Shown piece after piece: positions 1-8,263 of a DNA stretch of 60,893 nt. The notes under the pieces were generated by a model. It was given only the letters and a program-made list of their open reading frames with translations, made no database searches and was not told where the DNA came from. The first letter of the stretch is position 1. The number at the start of each line of letters is the position of its first letter. The stretch lies in assembly GCA_900102385.1 (NCBI GenBank), contig FNBQ01000022.1, positions 1-60,893 on the forward strand. Direction: 5' to 3'. Source of the stretch: Bacteroidales bacterium KHT7. GTDB taxonomy: Bacteria > Bacteroidota > Bacteroidia > Bacteroidales > Bacteroidaceae. The position numbers were made by a program, and so were the translations under genes.

Positions 1-16
1 TTCGTTACAACTCCTA

Positions 17-117
17 AGCTGTCAATCGTGAATTGCCTCAGAATTTTCAACTTTCTCTAATTAAGAAAGCAATTTTGAATTATGAATTCTGAATTCTGAA
101 TTGTCAATTTTCAACTC
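17..117. repeat. Degenerate 7-bp-period array (heptamer repeat)
   Basis: Read in sevens, this AT-rich stretch resolves into diverged units such as ATTATGA, ATTCTGA, ATTCTGA, ATTGTCA, ATTTTCA. Similar arrays occur at 44483-44552 and 58701-58770. It ends next to the stop codon of the LytTR gene. No reading frame is supported. The function is unknown. Confidence 0.7.
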
Positions 118-1065
118 TCATTCGCCAAGAACCGTCTTTACCGCCTCTTTAATGCCAGCCATATTGCTGCGCGAAACAGGCAGAGCGTCGTTGCAATGCT
201 TTATTACGAGCTGCATTGCGCCACCCTTTGATATTATCTCATCGACCTGACAGAGATTCACGATGAAGGCGCGATGACAGCGCACAATCATCGGATAGGC
301 GACAAGCGTCTCCTCAACCTGCTTCGATGTGGTGCGGAGCATATCAACCTGCTGCCGTCCGTCGTGCCACTGAAAGACTTTTACATAGTTGCCAACAGCC
401 TCAACATAAAGCAGATTCTGAATACTGAGCGTTACCGACTCGCTTGTTGAGCCAGAGAGCGTTATCTCATCGGCAGGCTGTGACGGAGCCGACGACTGCT
501 GAGCCTCATCGCTAACAACGGCAGCATCGGCAGCAAGAGATGTCTCGACATTCTTGGCGCGCTGCTCTGCCATCTGATGCAGTTTCTGAAGTTGCTCGTT
601 GAACTGTCGGGTTTCTTCGAGTTCGCTTTTAAGGTAACGGCTGCGGAACTTGAATCGCCAATATATTCCGATGGCAAAAGAACTGAAAGCCACGATGCCA
701 AGCGTGTCGAGAAAGTTTGCCCACGACAGCCGGTTGCCCTCGATGCGACTGCTAAGCATGAAATGGCGATAGAGACACACCATGAGCGAAACAAGCAGCG
801 TGTTTACCACCTGAAACCTAAGATTCCGGCGTATGATGTACTCAACGCCACGCTCGTTAGTATGCGGCATTCTGAATAGATACTCAACCATAGCCTCGGA
901 AACCAAGCACACCAAGAAGCCTAACAGCCACAACGCACCCAGATGGATACAAGCCTTCCATTGCCATGCACCCAACCCGAAGGGCTTGAAAATTGCCATC
1001 GAGAACACAAAAAAACTTACGCTTACTATGCGTACCTTCAAAACTTCTTTCTTGCCATTAGTCAT
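118..1065 (-). CDS. Membrane-anchored LytTR transcription regulator
   Basis: 315-aa regulator. Four hydrophobic segments (about residues 11-31, 38-60, 84-104 and 118-140) form a membrane part. A charged coiled coil follows (about 141-175), then a linker rich in S and A, then a C-terminal LytTR DNA-binding domain (about 205-312) with the typical NLLYVEAVGNYVKV and VRCHRAFIVNL stretches. There is no response-regulator receiver domain, so this is the Bacteroidetes arrangement in which the DNA-binding domain sits directly on a membrane part. The LytTR domain closely matches that of the gene at 11043-12677; both end with SNMAGIK. The likely role is control of nearby operons through the shared operator. 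The domain call is firm; targets and signal are inferred. Confidence 0.93.
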   Translation of the reverse strand: MTNGKKEVLKVRIVSVSFFVFSMAIFKPFGLGAWQWKACIHLGALWLLGFLVCLVSEAMVEYLFRMPHTNERGVEYIIRRNLRFQVVNTLLVSLMVCLYRHFMLSSRIEGNRLSWANFLDTLGIVAFSSFAIGIYWRFKFRSRYLKSELEETRQFNEQLQKLHQMAEQRAKNVETSLAADAAVVSDEAQQSSAPSQPADEITLSGSTSESVTLSIQNLLYVEAVGNYVKVFQWHDGRQQVDMLRTTSKQVEETLVAYPMIVRCHRAFIVNLCQVDEIISKGGAMQLVIKHCNDALPVSRSNMAGIKEAVKTVLGE

Positions 1066-1072
1066 AAGGCCA

Positions 1073-1103
1073 CAAAATTATAACTTATCTGTCAAAAAAA
1101 CAA
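1073..1103 (-). promoter_or_regulatory. Promoter of the LytTR gene, almost leaderless
   Basis: On the minus strand TTG (1101-1103), 20 bp, TAATTTTG (1073-1080) matches the Bacteroidetes -33/-7 pattern. The -7 box ends 7 nt before the start codon at 1065, so the transcript would have a leader of only a few bases. Confidence 0.6.
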
Positions 1104-1181
1104 GTCATTTATCAGAAAACAAGCGGTTTCCCAAATATGTTTCTATCGGCAAAGACTATACAAAAGTGAAAAATGAAAAAC

Positions 1182-1223
1182 AAAAAAATCCGCCGCATTT
1201 ACTTTTGAAATGAGACGGATTTT
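1182..1223 (-). terminator. Intrinsic terminator of the lipoprotein gene
   Basis: On the minus strand, inverted arms at 1208-1222 and 1186-1200 (two non-perfect pairs) are followed by a run of seven Ts. It lies just beyond the stop codon of the gene at 1275-1712 and upstream of the LytTR gene. Confidence 0.75.
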
Positions 1224-1274
1224 AAACTATGGTGTAAGAATTGTCAGCTTTTAATCCCAAACTCGTGTATCTTT

Positions 1275-1712
1275 TTACTTTGCAACCACTTCTACCTCCG
1301 ATTCGTATTTCTTGTCTACCACGATGAGCAGCAGTGGCTGAATGACGTACGAAATCTTAGAACCGCGCTCAATGCCGTAGGAAAACACAATCCTGCCTTC
1401 CGAACGCACAAGCGATAATGGCGAATAGGTTGTGGAGTTTGCGGTAGGCTTTTCGCTCACGGCAATGACAAACTGCTTGCTGAAGTCAATCGGCGTGATG
1501 CTTCTTCCCATTACGGCAGCCATGCCAAACAATTTGTCGAACTCTCTCTGCGATGTAATCTTTCCAAGTGGAACTTTGTCTGCATCGTTCCTTACAAAAT
1601 ATCCTTCGCAAACCGTGTAAGGAATATCCCCGGTTTGATTCTGCGACTTACAGTCGGCAAGCAGCAAAACGGCAGATACAATTACCGAAATAATCAAAAC
1701 TAACCTTCTCAT
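1275..1712 (-). CDS. Lipoprotein of unknown function, PrcB-like C-terminus
   Basis: 145-aa protein with a type II signal peptide. Hydrophobic residues 4-19 end in LADC, giving a lipidated Cys at about residue 21. The rest is a small globular domain. Its second half (FVIAVSEKPTANSTTY, then a strand-rich region ending in a Lys/Glu tail) resembles the PrcB-type C-terminal fold seen in small secreted proteins, but I cannot confirm the family. It is a single gene with its own terminator, upstream of the LytTR gene. It is probably in the periplasm or on the outer membrane; the function is unknown. Confidence 0.75.
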   Translation of the reverse strand: MRRLVLIISVIVSAVLLLADCKSQNQTGDIPYTVCEGYFVRNDADKVPLGKITSQREFDKLFGMAAVMGRSITPIDFSKQFVIAVSEKPTANSTTYSPLSLVRSEGRIVFSYGIERGSKISYVIQPLLLIVVDKKYESEVEVVAK

Positions 1713-1916
1713 CTTTTTTACTTATAAAACATTTTTTAGACATCCAAGTTAAAAGCTATCCTAATTGGAAAACGGCATAAACCTCGGCTGCAAAATTAAG
1801 AAAAAATTATTTTCACTCTAATTTTAATCTAAAATGTTTGCTTTTTTTCTGAAAGTGCTCATTTTATATAATACATTGCCAAAATCTTACATGGCAAGAA
1901 GCCATAAACGCAGACC

Positions 1917-2022
1917 ATTCGTCACAAAACGTGCATTCCGTCAAGGCAGACGCACCATTCGTCACATAAACATGCAGAATATCCCAGAAACTTGCATTAC
2001 AGCAGACGGCATTATAATTTTG
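1917..2022 (+). promoter_or_regulatory. Shared operator 1: four half-sites plus promoter
   Basis: The core is TCACATAA at 1962 and TCCCAGAA at 1982 (20 bp apart), then TTG at 1992-1994, 20 bp and TAATTTTG at 2015-2022. Two further half-sites lie upstream: TCACAAAA at 1922 and a weaker TCAAGGCA at 1941. That makes four half-sites spaced 19, 21 and 20 bp. The ATTCGTCAC string occurs twice, exactly 40 bp apart. It drives the operon starting at 2056. Confidence 0.8.
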
Positions 2023-2055
2023 CGCCATGAAAAAAAACACGAAAATAAACATATC

Positions 2056-2613
2056 ATGAATAATAGAACTATTCTTGGAATAATACTTGTGGCAGGCGCA
2101 CTCTTGAAACTTGCCGACATGTGGGGCTTGGCAAACCTTGGATGGCTATGGCAGCAGCCTTGGCTCGAATACGTTGCCCCGGCGGTGTTTCTGTACATAG
2201 GCGTGCATCTTATAATTGAAAGCATAATTGATAACCGCGACCAGTGGCTTCAGCGTCCGCTGCCAATAGGCGACGACGGCAAGCGCATACGCTGCTCTGT
2301 TCACTACGGAGGCGACGAGTACATATATCGCGGAGAGGCATTTCACGGGGCGCGCCTCGACGTGTGCTGCGGAGGAATACGCCTCGACCTTCGCGAAGCA
2401 ACCATAACCGAGGACGAGGAGATTGACATTCATACCTTTTGCGGAGGCGTTGAACTGCTCATTCCGCCAACGGTTAACGTGGTGGTGAAGAGCCGCAGCA
2501 TTCTGGGCGGCATAGGCAACCATACCGACCGCCACGTCAAGCCCGATGCTCCGTGCATCCACATCATTGCAAGCAACATTATCGGCGGCATTGACATAAG
2601 AAACAGCGATTAG
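2056..2613 (+). CDS. LiaF-like membrane protein (cell-wall-active antibiotic response family)
   Basis: 185 aa from the ATG at 2056. Longer forms in this frame would run through the promoter and operator, so I reject them. Two N-terminal hydrophobic segments (about residues 5-20 and 35-52) are followed by a soluble beta-helical domain. It has the glycine-rich strand pattern of the LiaF C-terminal (DUF2154-type) domain, with CCGGIRLDLREA, CGGVELLIPPTVNVVV and IIGGIDIR. In other bacteria LiaF-type proteins tune envelope-stress signalling; in Bacteroidetes they are often found with LytTR systems. It is the first gene of an operon that ends at the 5652-5691 terminator. The family call is good, the role is inferred. 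Confidence 0.85.
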   Translation: MNNRTILGIILVAGALLKLADMWGLANLGWLWQQPWLEYVAPAVFLYIGVHLIIESIIDNRDQWLQRPLPIGDDGKRIRCSVHYGGDEYIYRGEAFHGARLDVCCGGIRLDLREATITEDEEIDIHTFCGGVELLIPPTVNVVVKSRSILGGIGNHTDRHVKPDAPCIHIIASNIIGGIDIRNSD

Positions 2614-2635
2614 GACACAAAAACACAACGAGAAA

Positions 2636-2827
2636 ATGCAAAGACTCAACAAAGAACTGACAGTGCTTGCGGTTATTATTGTTGTAACCGCACTCGCTAT
2701 TGCACAAGCACACAGACAATACGGCAAAACCATCAACGAGAAGGGCAAGGCACTGGCATGCTACGTCGTACTGCCTCTGCCACTTCCCTACTCGGTTTTC
2801 TTTGCTGAAGGCAACTGCACTCGCTGA
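2636..2827 (+). CDS. Small membrane protein, unknown
   Basis: 63-aa open frame between the LiaF-like gene (22 nt away) and the GNAT gene. It has one hydrophobic segment (about residues 8-24), a charged middle and a second hydrophobic run near residue 45. No family is recognised. Its position inside a tight operon and its ATG after an A-rich leader favour a real gene, but the length is marginal. Confidence 0.45.
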   Translation: MQRLNKELTVLAVIIVVTALAIAQAHRQYGKTINEKGKALACYVVLPLPLPYSVFFAEGNCTR

Positions 2828-2865
2828 ACGGGAAAACAAGGAAATTCTAAAAAAAATCAAAGAAA

Positions 2866-3756
2866 ATGAACATTAGATTAGAAGAAACAAAAGACTACAG
2901 AGAGGTTGAAAACCTTACGCGCGAGGCATTCTGGAACGTTTACCGACCGGGATGTACCGAGCACTTCGTACTTAACCAGTACAGAACGAATCCCGACTTC
3001 ATCCCGGAACTCGACTTCGTGATGGAGGAAGACAACAAGATAATAGGCCACGTAATGTTCTCGAAAGCCGAACTCGACCTCGGCAACGGAACGAGCCGAC
3101 AATCGTGGACGTTCGGTCCTATCAGCATACACCCCGACTACAAGCGAAAGGGCTACGGACTGAAACTGCTAAACCACGCGCTCGCCAAGGCGCGGCAGAT
3201 GAGCATCGGCTTCGTCTGTATGGAAGGCAACATTGAGTTTTACAAACATGCCGGATTCGGACTTGCAAGCAAACTGAACATCCACTATCATACCGAGCCG
3301 AAAGATGCCGAAGTGCCTTACTTCCTTGCGCAGGAACTCATTCCCGGCTGGCTTGGCGGCATTGAGGCTACATACACTCCGCCGCTGGGATATTTCGTGG
3401 CCGAAGATAATCCCGAAGCATTCGAGGCATACGAATCAACATTTCCGAAGAAAGAAAAAAGGTTCTGCAACGGTCAGCTTCCGCAGTTCTGCCAAAGTTG
3501 CGGAATGCCTCTGACAAGTGCTGCCGACTGCGGCACAAACGTCGATGGAAGCACCAACTTCGACTACTGCAAATTCTGCTATTCAGACGGCAGATTTCAG
3601 CAAGACTGCACAATGAACGAGATGATTGAGCATTGCCTTCTGTTTGTAGACGAAGTGAACAAGAACATGCCAAAGCCTATGACAAAGGACGAATACAAGC
3701 AGATGATGCAAAACTTCTTCCCGATGCTAAGGCGATGGAGAAAAATGTGCAGATGA
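2866..3756 (+). CDS. GNAT acetyltransferase fused to a zinc ribbon domain
   Basis: 296 aa. Residues about 1-150 are a GNAT domain: the N-terminal RLEETKDYREVENL strand-helix, the acetyl-CoA loop KRKGYG, and MEGNIEFYKHAGFGLASK. Residues about 205-296 are the small 'putative zinc ribbon' family (Zn_ribbon_2 type): FCQSCGMPL, a second Cys pair in YCKFCY, then the conserved MIEHC and a tail ending in RRWRKM. The same module occurs at 19192 (with a flavin-binding domain) and 39480 (with an HTH). The enzyme probably acetylates a small-molecule amine; the zinc ribbon may bind partner or substrate. An A-rich leader precedes the ATG. Confidence 0.9.
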   Translation: MNIRLEETKDYREVENLTREAFWNVYRPGCTEHFVLNQYRTNPDFIPELDFVMEEDNKIIGHVMFSKAELDLGNGTSRQSWTFGPISIHPDYKRKGYGLKLLNHALAKARQMSIGFVCMEGNIEFYKHAGFGLASKLNIHYHTEPKDAEVPYFLAQELIPGWLGGIEATYTPPLGYFVAEDNPEAFEAYESTFPKKEKRFCNGQLPQFCQSCGMPLTSAADCGTNVDGSTNFDYCKFCYSDGRFQQDCTMNEMIEHCLLFVDEVNKNMPKPMTKDEYKQMMQNFFPMLRRWRKMCR

Positions 3757-3861
3757 TAATGGATTAGCCGACACCGACGACGGAAAGACTACGAACGGCG
3801 CACGGCATTATCCGATACAATCCACATCATCAATAAATGGAAACTGGCTCTTGAATAAAAA

Positions 3862-4452
3862 ATGAACGCAATACTATACATTCACGGAAAAGGAGGAAGT
3901 GCAGCAGAGAGCGAGCACTACAAAACGCTTTGCCCCAACTGCGATGTCATAGGTCTGGACTACAAGACGTTCAGTCCTTGGGACACAGGCAAGGAGATAA
4001 ACGATGCCGTAAAAGAACTAAAAAGCAGATGCGGCAGCATAACTCTGATAGCCAACAGCATAGGCGCATTCTTCAGCATGAATGCCGGCATCGATGACTT
4101 GATAGAGAAAGCCTTCTTCATCTCGCCCATCGTTGACATGGAAAGCCTCATCTCCAACATGATGACGTGGGCAGGCGTTACCGAGGAGCAACTGAAATCG
4201 GCAGGCACTATCCGCACCGATTTTGGCGAGGATTTGTCGTGGGATTATCTGTCCTACGTCAGAAGTCACCCCATAGAATGGCACGTGCCAACACATATTC
4301 TCTACGGCAGCAACGACAATCTGACATCGTTCAAGACAATCGCCGACTTTTCCAATAAGCATCAAGCCACTCTAACCGTCATGGAGAATGGCGAGCACTG
4401 GTTTCACACCGATGAGCAGATGGCGTTCTTAGATAACTGGATAAAAGGATGA
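3862..4452 (+). CDS. Alpha/beta hydrolase
   Basis: 196 aa, cytoplasmic, with no signal peptide. The hydrolase fold is shown by ILYIHGKGG near the N-terminus (oxyanion region), a nucleophile elbow ANSIGA with Ser66, a likely acid Asp152 in YGSND and a His179 in NGEHW. The triad order and spacing are normal for a short esterase or peptidase-like hydrolase. Its stop overlaps the start of the next gene (ATGA, 4449-4452), so the two are translationally coupled. The substrate is unknown. Confidence 0.88.
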   Translation: MNAILYIHGKGGSAAESEHYKTLCPNCDVIGLDYKTFSPWDTGKEINDAVKELKSRCGSITLIANSIGAFFSMNAGIDDLIEKAFFISPIVDMESLISNMMTWAGVTEEQLKSAGTIRTDFGEDLSWDYLSYVRSHPIEWHVPTHILYGSNDNLTSFKTIADFSNKHQATLTVMENGEHWFHTDEQMAFLDNWIKG

Positions 4453-4943
4453 AAACATTAGTATTAAACACATTAGGAAATGACTATACAGAGCAGATAA
4501 AGGCTCTGATTAAGGATAAAGAGGCTGAGATTGTAGACACCACAGACATGAAGATTGCACATTGCATGGGCTGCAACCACTGCTTTCTGAAAACGCCCGG
4601 CATTTGTACCATAAAGGACGATTATGCGCAGATTCTGAAGAAACTGGCACACAGCGACAGCCTCTGGCTTGTGTCGGACACACGCTTCGGCTTTCTCGAC
4701 TACAAGGGCAAGCGGGTGATGGACCGTATTCTGCCAATGCTCAACATGGACTTGTGCTTCAGAGACGGCGAGATGCGCCACACGCTGCGCTACGGCGCAC
4801 TAAACGTGGGTGTTCTGTACAGCGGCGAGGGTAATCAGCAACTGCTCGACTTCTGGTGCTACCGCTCATCGGCAAACTTGGGCGGACACTCGCTGGGAGC
4901 ATATTCGGTAAACAAGACAAAGGAGGTAAAAGTATGCATGTAG
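4449..4943 (+). CDS. Flavodoxin-fold NADPH-dependent FMN reductase-like protein
   Basis: 164 aa. The N-terminus MKTLVLNTLGNDYTEQI is a variant flavodoxin-like start in which the usual GSPR phosphate loop is replaced by NTLGND, so FMN binding may be altered. The C-G-C motif CMGCNHCFLKTPGIC (about residues 39-53) is the Cys cluster seen in many FMN reductases and iron-sulfur flavoproteins. The coupled upstream hydrolase and the overlapping downstream paralogue place it in a reductive detoxification operon. It is probably a soluble quinone, nitro or azo reductase; the exact reaction is not known. Confidence 0.82.
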   Translation: MKTLVLNTLGNDYTEQIKALIKDKEAEIVDTTDMKIAHCMGCNHCFLKTPGICTIKDDYAQILKKLAHSDSLWLVSDTRFGFLDYKGKRVMDRILPMLNMDLCFRDGEMRHTLRYGALNVGVLYSGEGNQQLLDFWCYRSSANLGGHSLGAYSVNKTKEVKVCM

Positions 4944-5584
4944 TAATAATAAACGGAAGTCCGCGAACAAAGAAATTCAGCAATACGGACAAGATTATAC
5001 AATCGTTTGCAAAAGGTCTGCAAAGTGAAGGCTCAACCTGCGAGGTGTATTCCCTCTCTAACCGCAGCGAGTGGGAGGCGGCGTGGGAAGCCTTCATGAC
5101 GCACGACAAGATAATCATCGCCCTGCCGCTCTATGTAGAGTGCGCGCCGTCGCTCCTTCTGGAGTTTCTGTCTACGCTGCCAACCGAGCGACGCAAGCCT
5201 GCAACGCTGTCGTTCATTCTTCAGAGCGGCTTTGCCGAGGGCTGCCAGCTGCGTTGCGGCGAGGCATTTCTGAAGTCGCTGCCTGCCCAACTTGGCTGCA
5301 CATTCGGCGGATGCCTTCTGCGCGGAAACAACTTCAGCATAAGGATTGCAAAAGAGGGCGAGCGCAACAAGATTCTGAAACCTTACGCCGACATGGGGCG
5401 CAGTTTTGCACAAAAGGGCAACTTCCTCTCGCCCGAGGCTGCAAGGTTTGTCGGACTGGAGACATTCCCTCTGGTGCTGCGCAAGTTCATAATGCTGTCT
5501 TACAAGGTTGTGGGGCACAGAAAGTTCTGCCGCGCGGCAACGGAATGGGGCTGCACCCGTCCGCTCGACGACAGGCCTTATTAG
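4934..5584 (+). CDS. NAD(P)H-dependent FMN reductase (flavodoxin fold)
   Basis: 216 aa from the ATG at 4934, which follows a strong AGGAGGT ribosome binding site at 4921, unusual for this phylum and decisive for the start. MHVVIINGSPRTKKFSNTD is the classic phosphate-binding loop of the NADPH-dependent FMN reductase family. IIIALPLYVECAPSLLLEFL is the second flavin-contact region. It lacks the Cys cluster of its neighbour and overlaps that gene by 10 nt. It is the last gene of the operon, followed by the terminator at 5652. Confidence 0.88.
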   Translation: MHVVIINGSPRTKKFSNTDKIIQSFAKGLQSEGSTCEVYSLSNRSEWEAAWEAFMTHDKIIIALPLYVECAPSLLLEFLSTLPTERRKPATLSFILQSGFAEGCQLRCGEAFLKSLPAQLGCTFGGCLLRGNNFSIRIAKEGERNKILKPYADMGRSFAQKGNFLSPEAARFVGLETFPLVLRKFIMLSYKVVGHRKFCRAATEWGCTRPLDDRPY

Positions 5585-5651
5585 GAATGTGATTAGTATC
5601 TGTAATAAATTCTTTATGCACTGTTTATTTTTAAGTTAGAGTTGGTTTTTC

Positions 5652-5691
5652 GGGAACGCACAGTCGGATGATTATTGCGTTCCCATTTTTT
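5652..5691 (+). terminator. Intrinsic terminator ending the LiaF-flavodoxin operon
   Basis: GGGAACGCA (5652-5660) pairs perfectly with TGCGTTCCC (5676-5684), followed by ATTTTTT. It fixes the 3' end of the transcript starting at about 2026. Confidence 0.85.
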
Positions 5692-5763
5692 ATTTATGCC
5701 GATGTTCATTTTCTGTTCAAATTACCTATCTTTGCAAAGAATATTTCAGATGCCAACATCTGT

Positions 5764-5786
5764 TTCTCCGAATTCGGAAATTCGAT
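5764..5786. repeat. Fragment of the inverted-repeat element (terminal part)
   Basis: CCGAATTCGGAAATTCG resembles the right end of the element at 52019-52191. It lies in the leader of the next gene, between its -7 box (5727-5734) and its start codon. Confidence 0.4.
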
Positions 5787-5790
5787 AAAT

Positions 5791-6699
5791 ATGATAAAGA
5801 AAATACTTATATTATTCATGTGCTTTTTTATCCACTCGCTTTGCTATTGCCAAGAAGATGCAGAACGTTTACGGAAAGATATGAAAGCTATTCATAAACA
5901 ATTCGGTTTTAAAATTGATTCATGTGCCCAAAACGCATACGACAATACAGATCTCGAAAAACTTATATTTCCTTTGTATTCGTCAAACGAACGAAAAGTT
6001 TACAAATTTTACATTCAAGATTGTTGCGGCATGTCTGAAACCAACCCCGATGCCTTTGTTATGAGTTATTTTCATAACAGAATGAAAGCGTACCCTATTG
6101 GTAGCATAGAAAATAAATTCTCATTATTGTCAGACATTCTCAATAGTTCAAAAGAATATTCAGATGACGCACATCGGGCTTATTCTTATTGTGATTCTTT
6201 AATCATTTCGTACGATTGGAATTATTCAAGCAAAAATATCAATGACAGCGTGGTTTACGTTGAAGACATCAGACAATATTTGCATGCTGATGGAAAGATA
6301 AAAACAAAGGCGCAAGAAGAGTTATACAACGTTTTATATTCTGCTTTCGAAAAGAATTACTCAAATAAACTTTCAAAAGTTTACGGACATTCTTCAACAG
6401 AGCAAATCTCAGATATCAATCTGATAAACAAACACAAATATCACTATTGGACTATTTACACAGGACAAGATTGTGAAAATATAAAACTCATACAATTTAA
6501 GGAGAAATCAAAAAGCATATACATGACGAGAATATCAACAAGAGGAAAAATTTTATACATTCGCATTAGCTATTTGAGTTGTGTTGCTTTAAAAAAGAAA
6601 TTACAAGAACTTAACTGCAACAGTTTTTCGTCATACAAAATGGAAAAATGTGTTAATGACGTGATGAGAATACTGCTTCCCAAGTTCAGTAAAAATTGA
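5791..6699 (+). CDS. Exported protein of unknown function
   Basis: 302 aa from the ATG at 5791. A promoter box TATCTTTG at 5727-5734 rules out longer starts. Residues 1-20 form a Sec signal peptide (Lys-Lys, hydrophobic core, cleavage near CYCQ). The mature part is mostly polar and alpha-helical, with a Cys pair DCCGM at about residue 84. No family is recognised. Its base composition is clearly AT-richer than the flanking operons, as for the next two genes. It is probably periplasmic. Confidence 0.75.
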   Translation: MIKKILILFMCFFIHSLCYCQEDAERLRKDMKAIHKQFGFKIDSCAQNAYDNTDLEKLIFPLYSSNERKVYKFYIQDCCGMSETNPDAFVMSYFHNRMKAYPIGSIENKFSLLSDILNSSKEYSDDAHRAYSYCDSLIISYDWNYSSKNINDSVVYVEDIRQYLHADGKIKTKAQEELYNVLYSAFEKNYSNKLSKVYGHSSTEQISDINLINKHKYHYWTIYTGQDCENIKLIQFKEKSKSIYMTRISTRGKILYIRISYLSCVALKKKLQELNCNSFSSYKMEKCVNDVMRILLPKFSKN

Positions 6700-6727
6700 T
6701 AAAACGTGATTTCTAAATTAGAAGAAT

Positions 6728-7327
6728 ATGACTGATAATTTTTCTTTTTTCACCTTTTCAGTTTTTTTCGGATGCTCTTTTGAAGAATTTTCAGCTGCTG
6801 TTTTGCAGAGTTATGGCGACCTTCTGCAAAAAGGAAAGGCTTATATAAAGTTGCATGATGATATTTGTTTGGAAAAATATTTCAATCCGGAAATAGGATG
6901 CGTTCTTCAGCAATTCACATGGTGGACTTCTGATTTATATCCCAACATTGTATTTCTCTCCTCGAATCAAGGAGATGGATTATTAACTGGATGTTATTCG
7001 ATTTACGACATACTGAAATGTAAATACATCAACTTTTCTGTCGCAAACAGACATTGTCCATATCCTAAGATGGCATTTAAATATACGAATGCGGATGAAG
7101 AAGAAAGAGTTGTTATGGCATTGAAAGAGGACAGATGGACATTCTTCCAGAAGGGCGAGCCACTTCCGTTTGAAAATATGGAATACTACAACAACCGAAG
7201 AATTAAAGACAGAATAAACTTTGACATAATCAAAGAATACATGTTGAAATTGGGAATAGATTTCTACAAAATGGATTCTTCTATCAACAATTGTACAACA
7301 TTTATCAGAACAGAATGGGGAGATTAA
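6728..7327 (+). CDS. Cytoplasmic protein of unknown function
   Basis: 199 aa with no signal peptide or membrane segment. Its aromatic and acidic character (YNNRRIKDRINFDIIKEYML near the C-terminus) gives no recognised family. AT-rich, 28 nt after the previous gene. It may be an immunity-like or accessory protein, but nothing in the sequence proves it. It ends just before a partial copy of the inverted-repeat element. Confidence 0.65.
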   Translation: MTDNFSFFTFSVFFGCSFEEFSAAVLQSYGDLLQKGKAYIKLHDDICLEKYFNPEIGCVLQQFTWWTSDLYPNIVFLSSNQGDGLLTGCYSIYDILKCKYINFSVANRHCPYPKMAFKYTNADEEERVVMALKEDRWTFFQKGEPLPFENMEYYNNRRIKDRINFDIIKEYMLKLGIDFYKMDSSINNCTTFIRTEWGD

Positions 7328-7332
7328 CATCT

Positions 7333-7395
7333 GTTTAGCCGAATTTCCGCGCTCGAACTTTGTTCGCTTGCTACCGAAGGGGCGCAAGTATTCGG
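7333..7395. repeat. Partial copy of the ~172-bp inverted-repeat element
   Basis: It begins with a variant terminal repeat (GTTTAGCCGAATTTCC), continues with the CGCTTGCTACCGAA and GCGCAAG left-arm motifs and closes with ATTCGG. Compare 47906-48076 and 52019-52191. The centre and right half are missing. Confidence 0.6.
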
Positions 7396-7435
7396 AAAAA
7401 CACGAAGTGGCAGATATACAAAAAAATCAAAGAAA

Positions 7436-8116
7436 ATGAACATTGTTATAAAATATTGGAAGAGGTCTAATTACGATTTGCTTGTATGCTTTAGTGTGTT
7501 TGTTCTTCATATAACAATACTAATTGCTCTGTTGATTTCAAAGTACAACAACAATGCAGATATATATTCTGGACATCCAACCTCACAAGCAGCCAAGTTG
7601 GCTTCAGCTATTGTTTATATGCCAGAGACTTTCATCCCACAATGCATCATGTGGGGAGGAACATCATTACTCTGCGTTCTTTGGTATCTTCTTTATATCC
7701 GAAGAAAAATGAAAAAAGTAGAGACTCTTGTTTTCAGGGCAAACAAACAAGGGGTATATATCTGCAATGTCGACACAGAAAACAAAACTCCTAGAAAGAA
7801 GCCTTTTTCAGCATCGCTTAAATGGGACGAGATAGAAAGAATACGTTTAGTTAAAGAAGATGACAGTCTGAGATATATTCGTTTTCATACAAATGATGGC
7901 AGGGTCTATTTCTTTGACTATTTTCCGCACAGATGGTCATATAGTTTTTGGTTTCTTAAAAAAGTGTTCGTCTATTTCTCGGGAAACAAGAAACTCGATG
8001 TTAAAATCGTAAAAGTACGGTGTGCTATTGGGGTTCCTGATAAAGCTATTACAGAAATGACATATCAGCTCAAAAAAAGGATGGCTCAAATAAGAGAATC
8101 TGAAGTATACGACTAA
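7436..8116 (+). CDS. Membrane protein with a PH-like cytoplasmic tail, unknown
   Basis: 226 aa. It has two transmembrane segments (about residues 14-36 and 72-90), then basic residues RRKMKK and a soluble domain (about 95-226). The soluble part's strand pattern (WDEIERIRLVKEDD, LRYIRFHTNDGRVYFFDYFP) looks like a bacterial PH or PH-like domain. AT-rich. It follows the partial repeat copy by about 40 nt. Function unknown. Confidence 0.7.
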   Translation: MNIVIKYWKRSNYDLLVCFSVFVLHITILIALLISKYNNNADIYSGHPTSQAAKLASAIVYMPETFIPQCIMWGGTSLLCVLWYLLYIRRKMKKVETLVFRANKQGVYICNVDTENKTPRKKPFSASLKWDEIERIRLVKEDDSLRYIRFHTNDGRVYFFDYFPHRWSYSFWFLKKVFVYFSGNKKLDVKIVKVRCAIGVPDKAITEMTYQLKKRMAQIRESEVYD

Positions 8117-8203
8117 ATTATATTGGGATGACAGAAAATTTACCGACATTGTTTTCAGAAAAGGCAGGACGCCTAATTTCTCAACTTTCGTTTCTAAAAA
8201 AAT

Positions 8204-8233
8204 TTGCCTTTTAGAAGATTTTGAATATTTTTG
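8204..8233 (+). promoter_or_regulatory. Promoter of the NAD salvage operon
   Basis: TTG (8204-8206), 19 bp, TATTTTTG (8226-8233), about 30 nt before the nicotinamidase start. No shared operator is present, so this operon is not in the regulon. Confidence 0.65.
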
Positions 8234-8263
8234 CGCATCTTTTAATCCTTAACTGCGATTATT

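Noticed and set aside
1108-1140. Operator-like TCAGAAAA and TCCCAAAT near the first LytTR gene
   Set aside because: The halves are only 17 bp apart and no promoter follows at the set distance.
1834-2055. Longer N-terminus for the LiaF-like protein
   Set aside because: It would run through the operator array and the promoter; the ATG at 2056 fits the family start.
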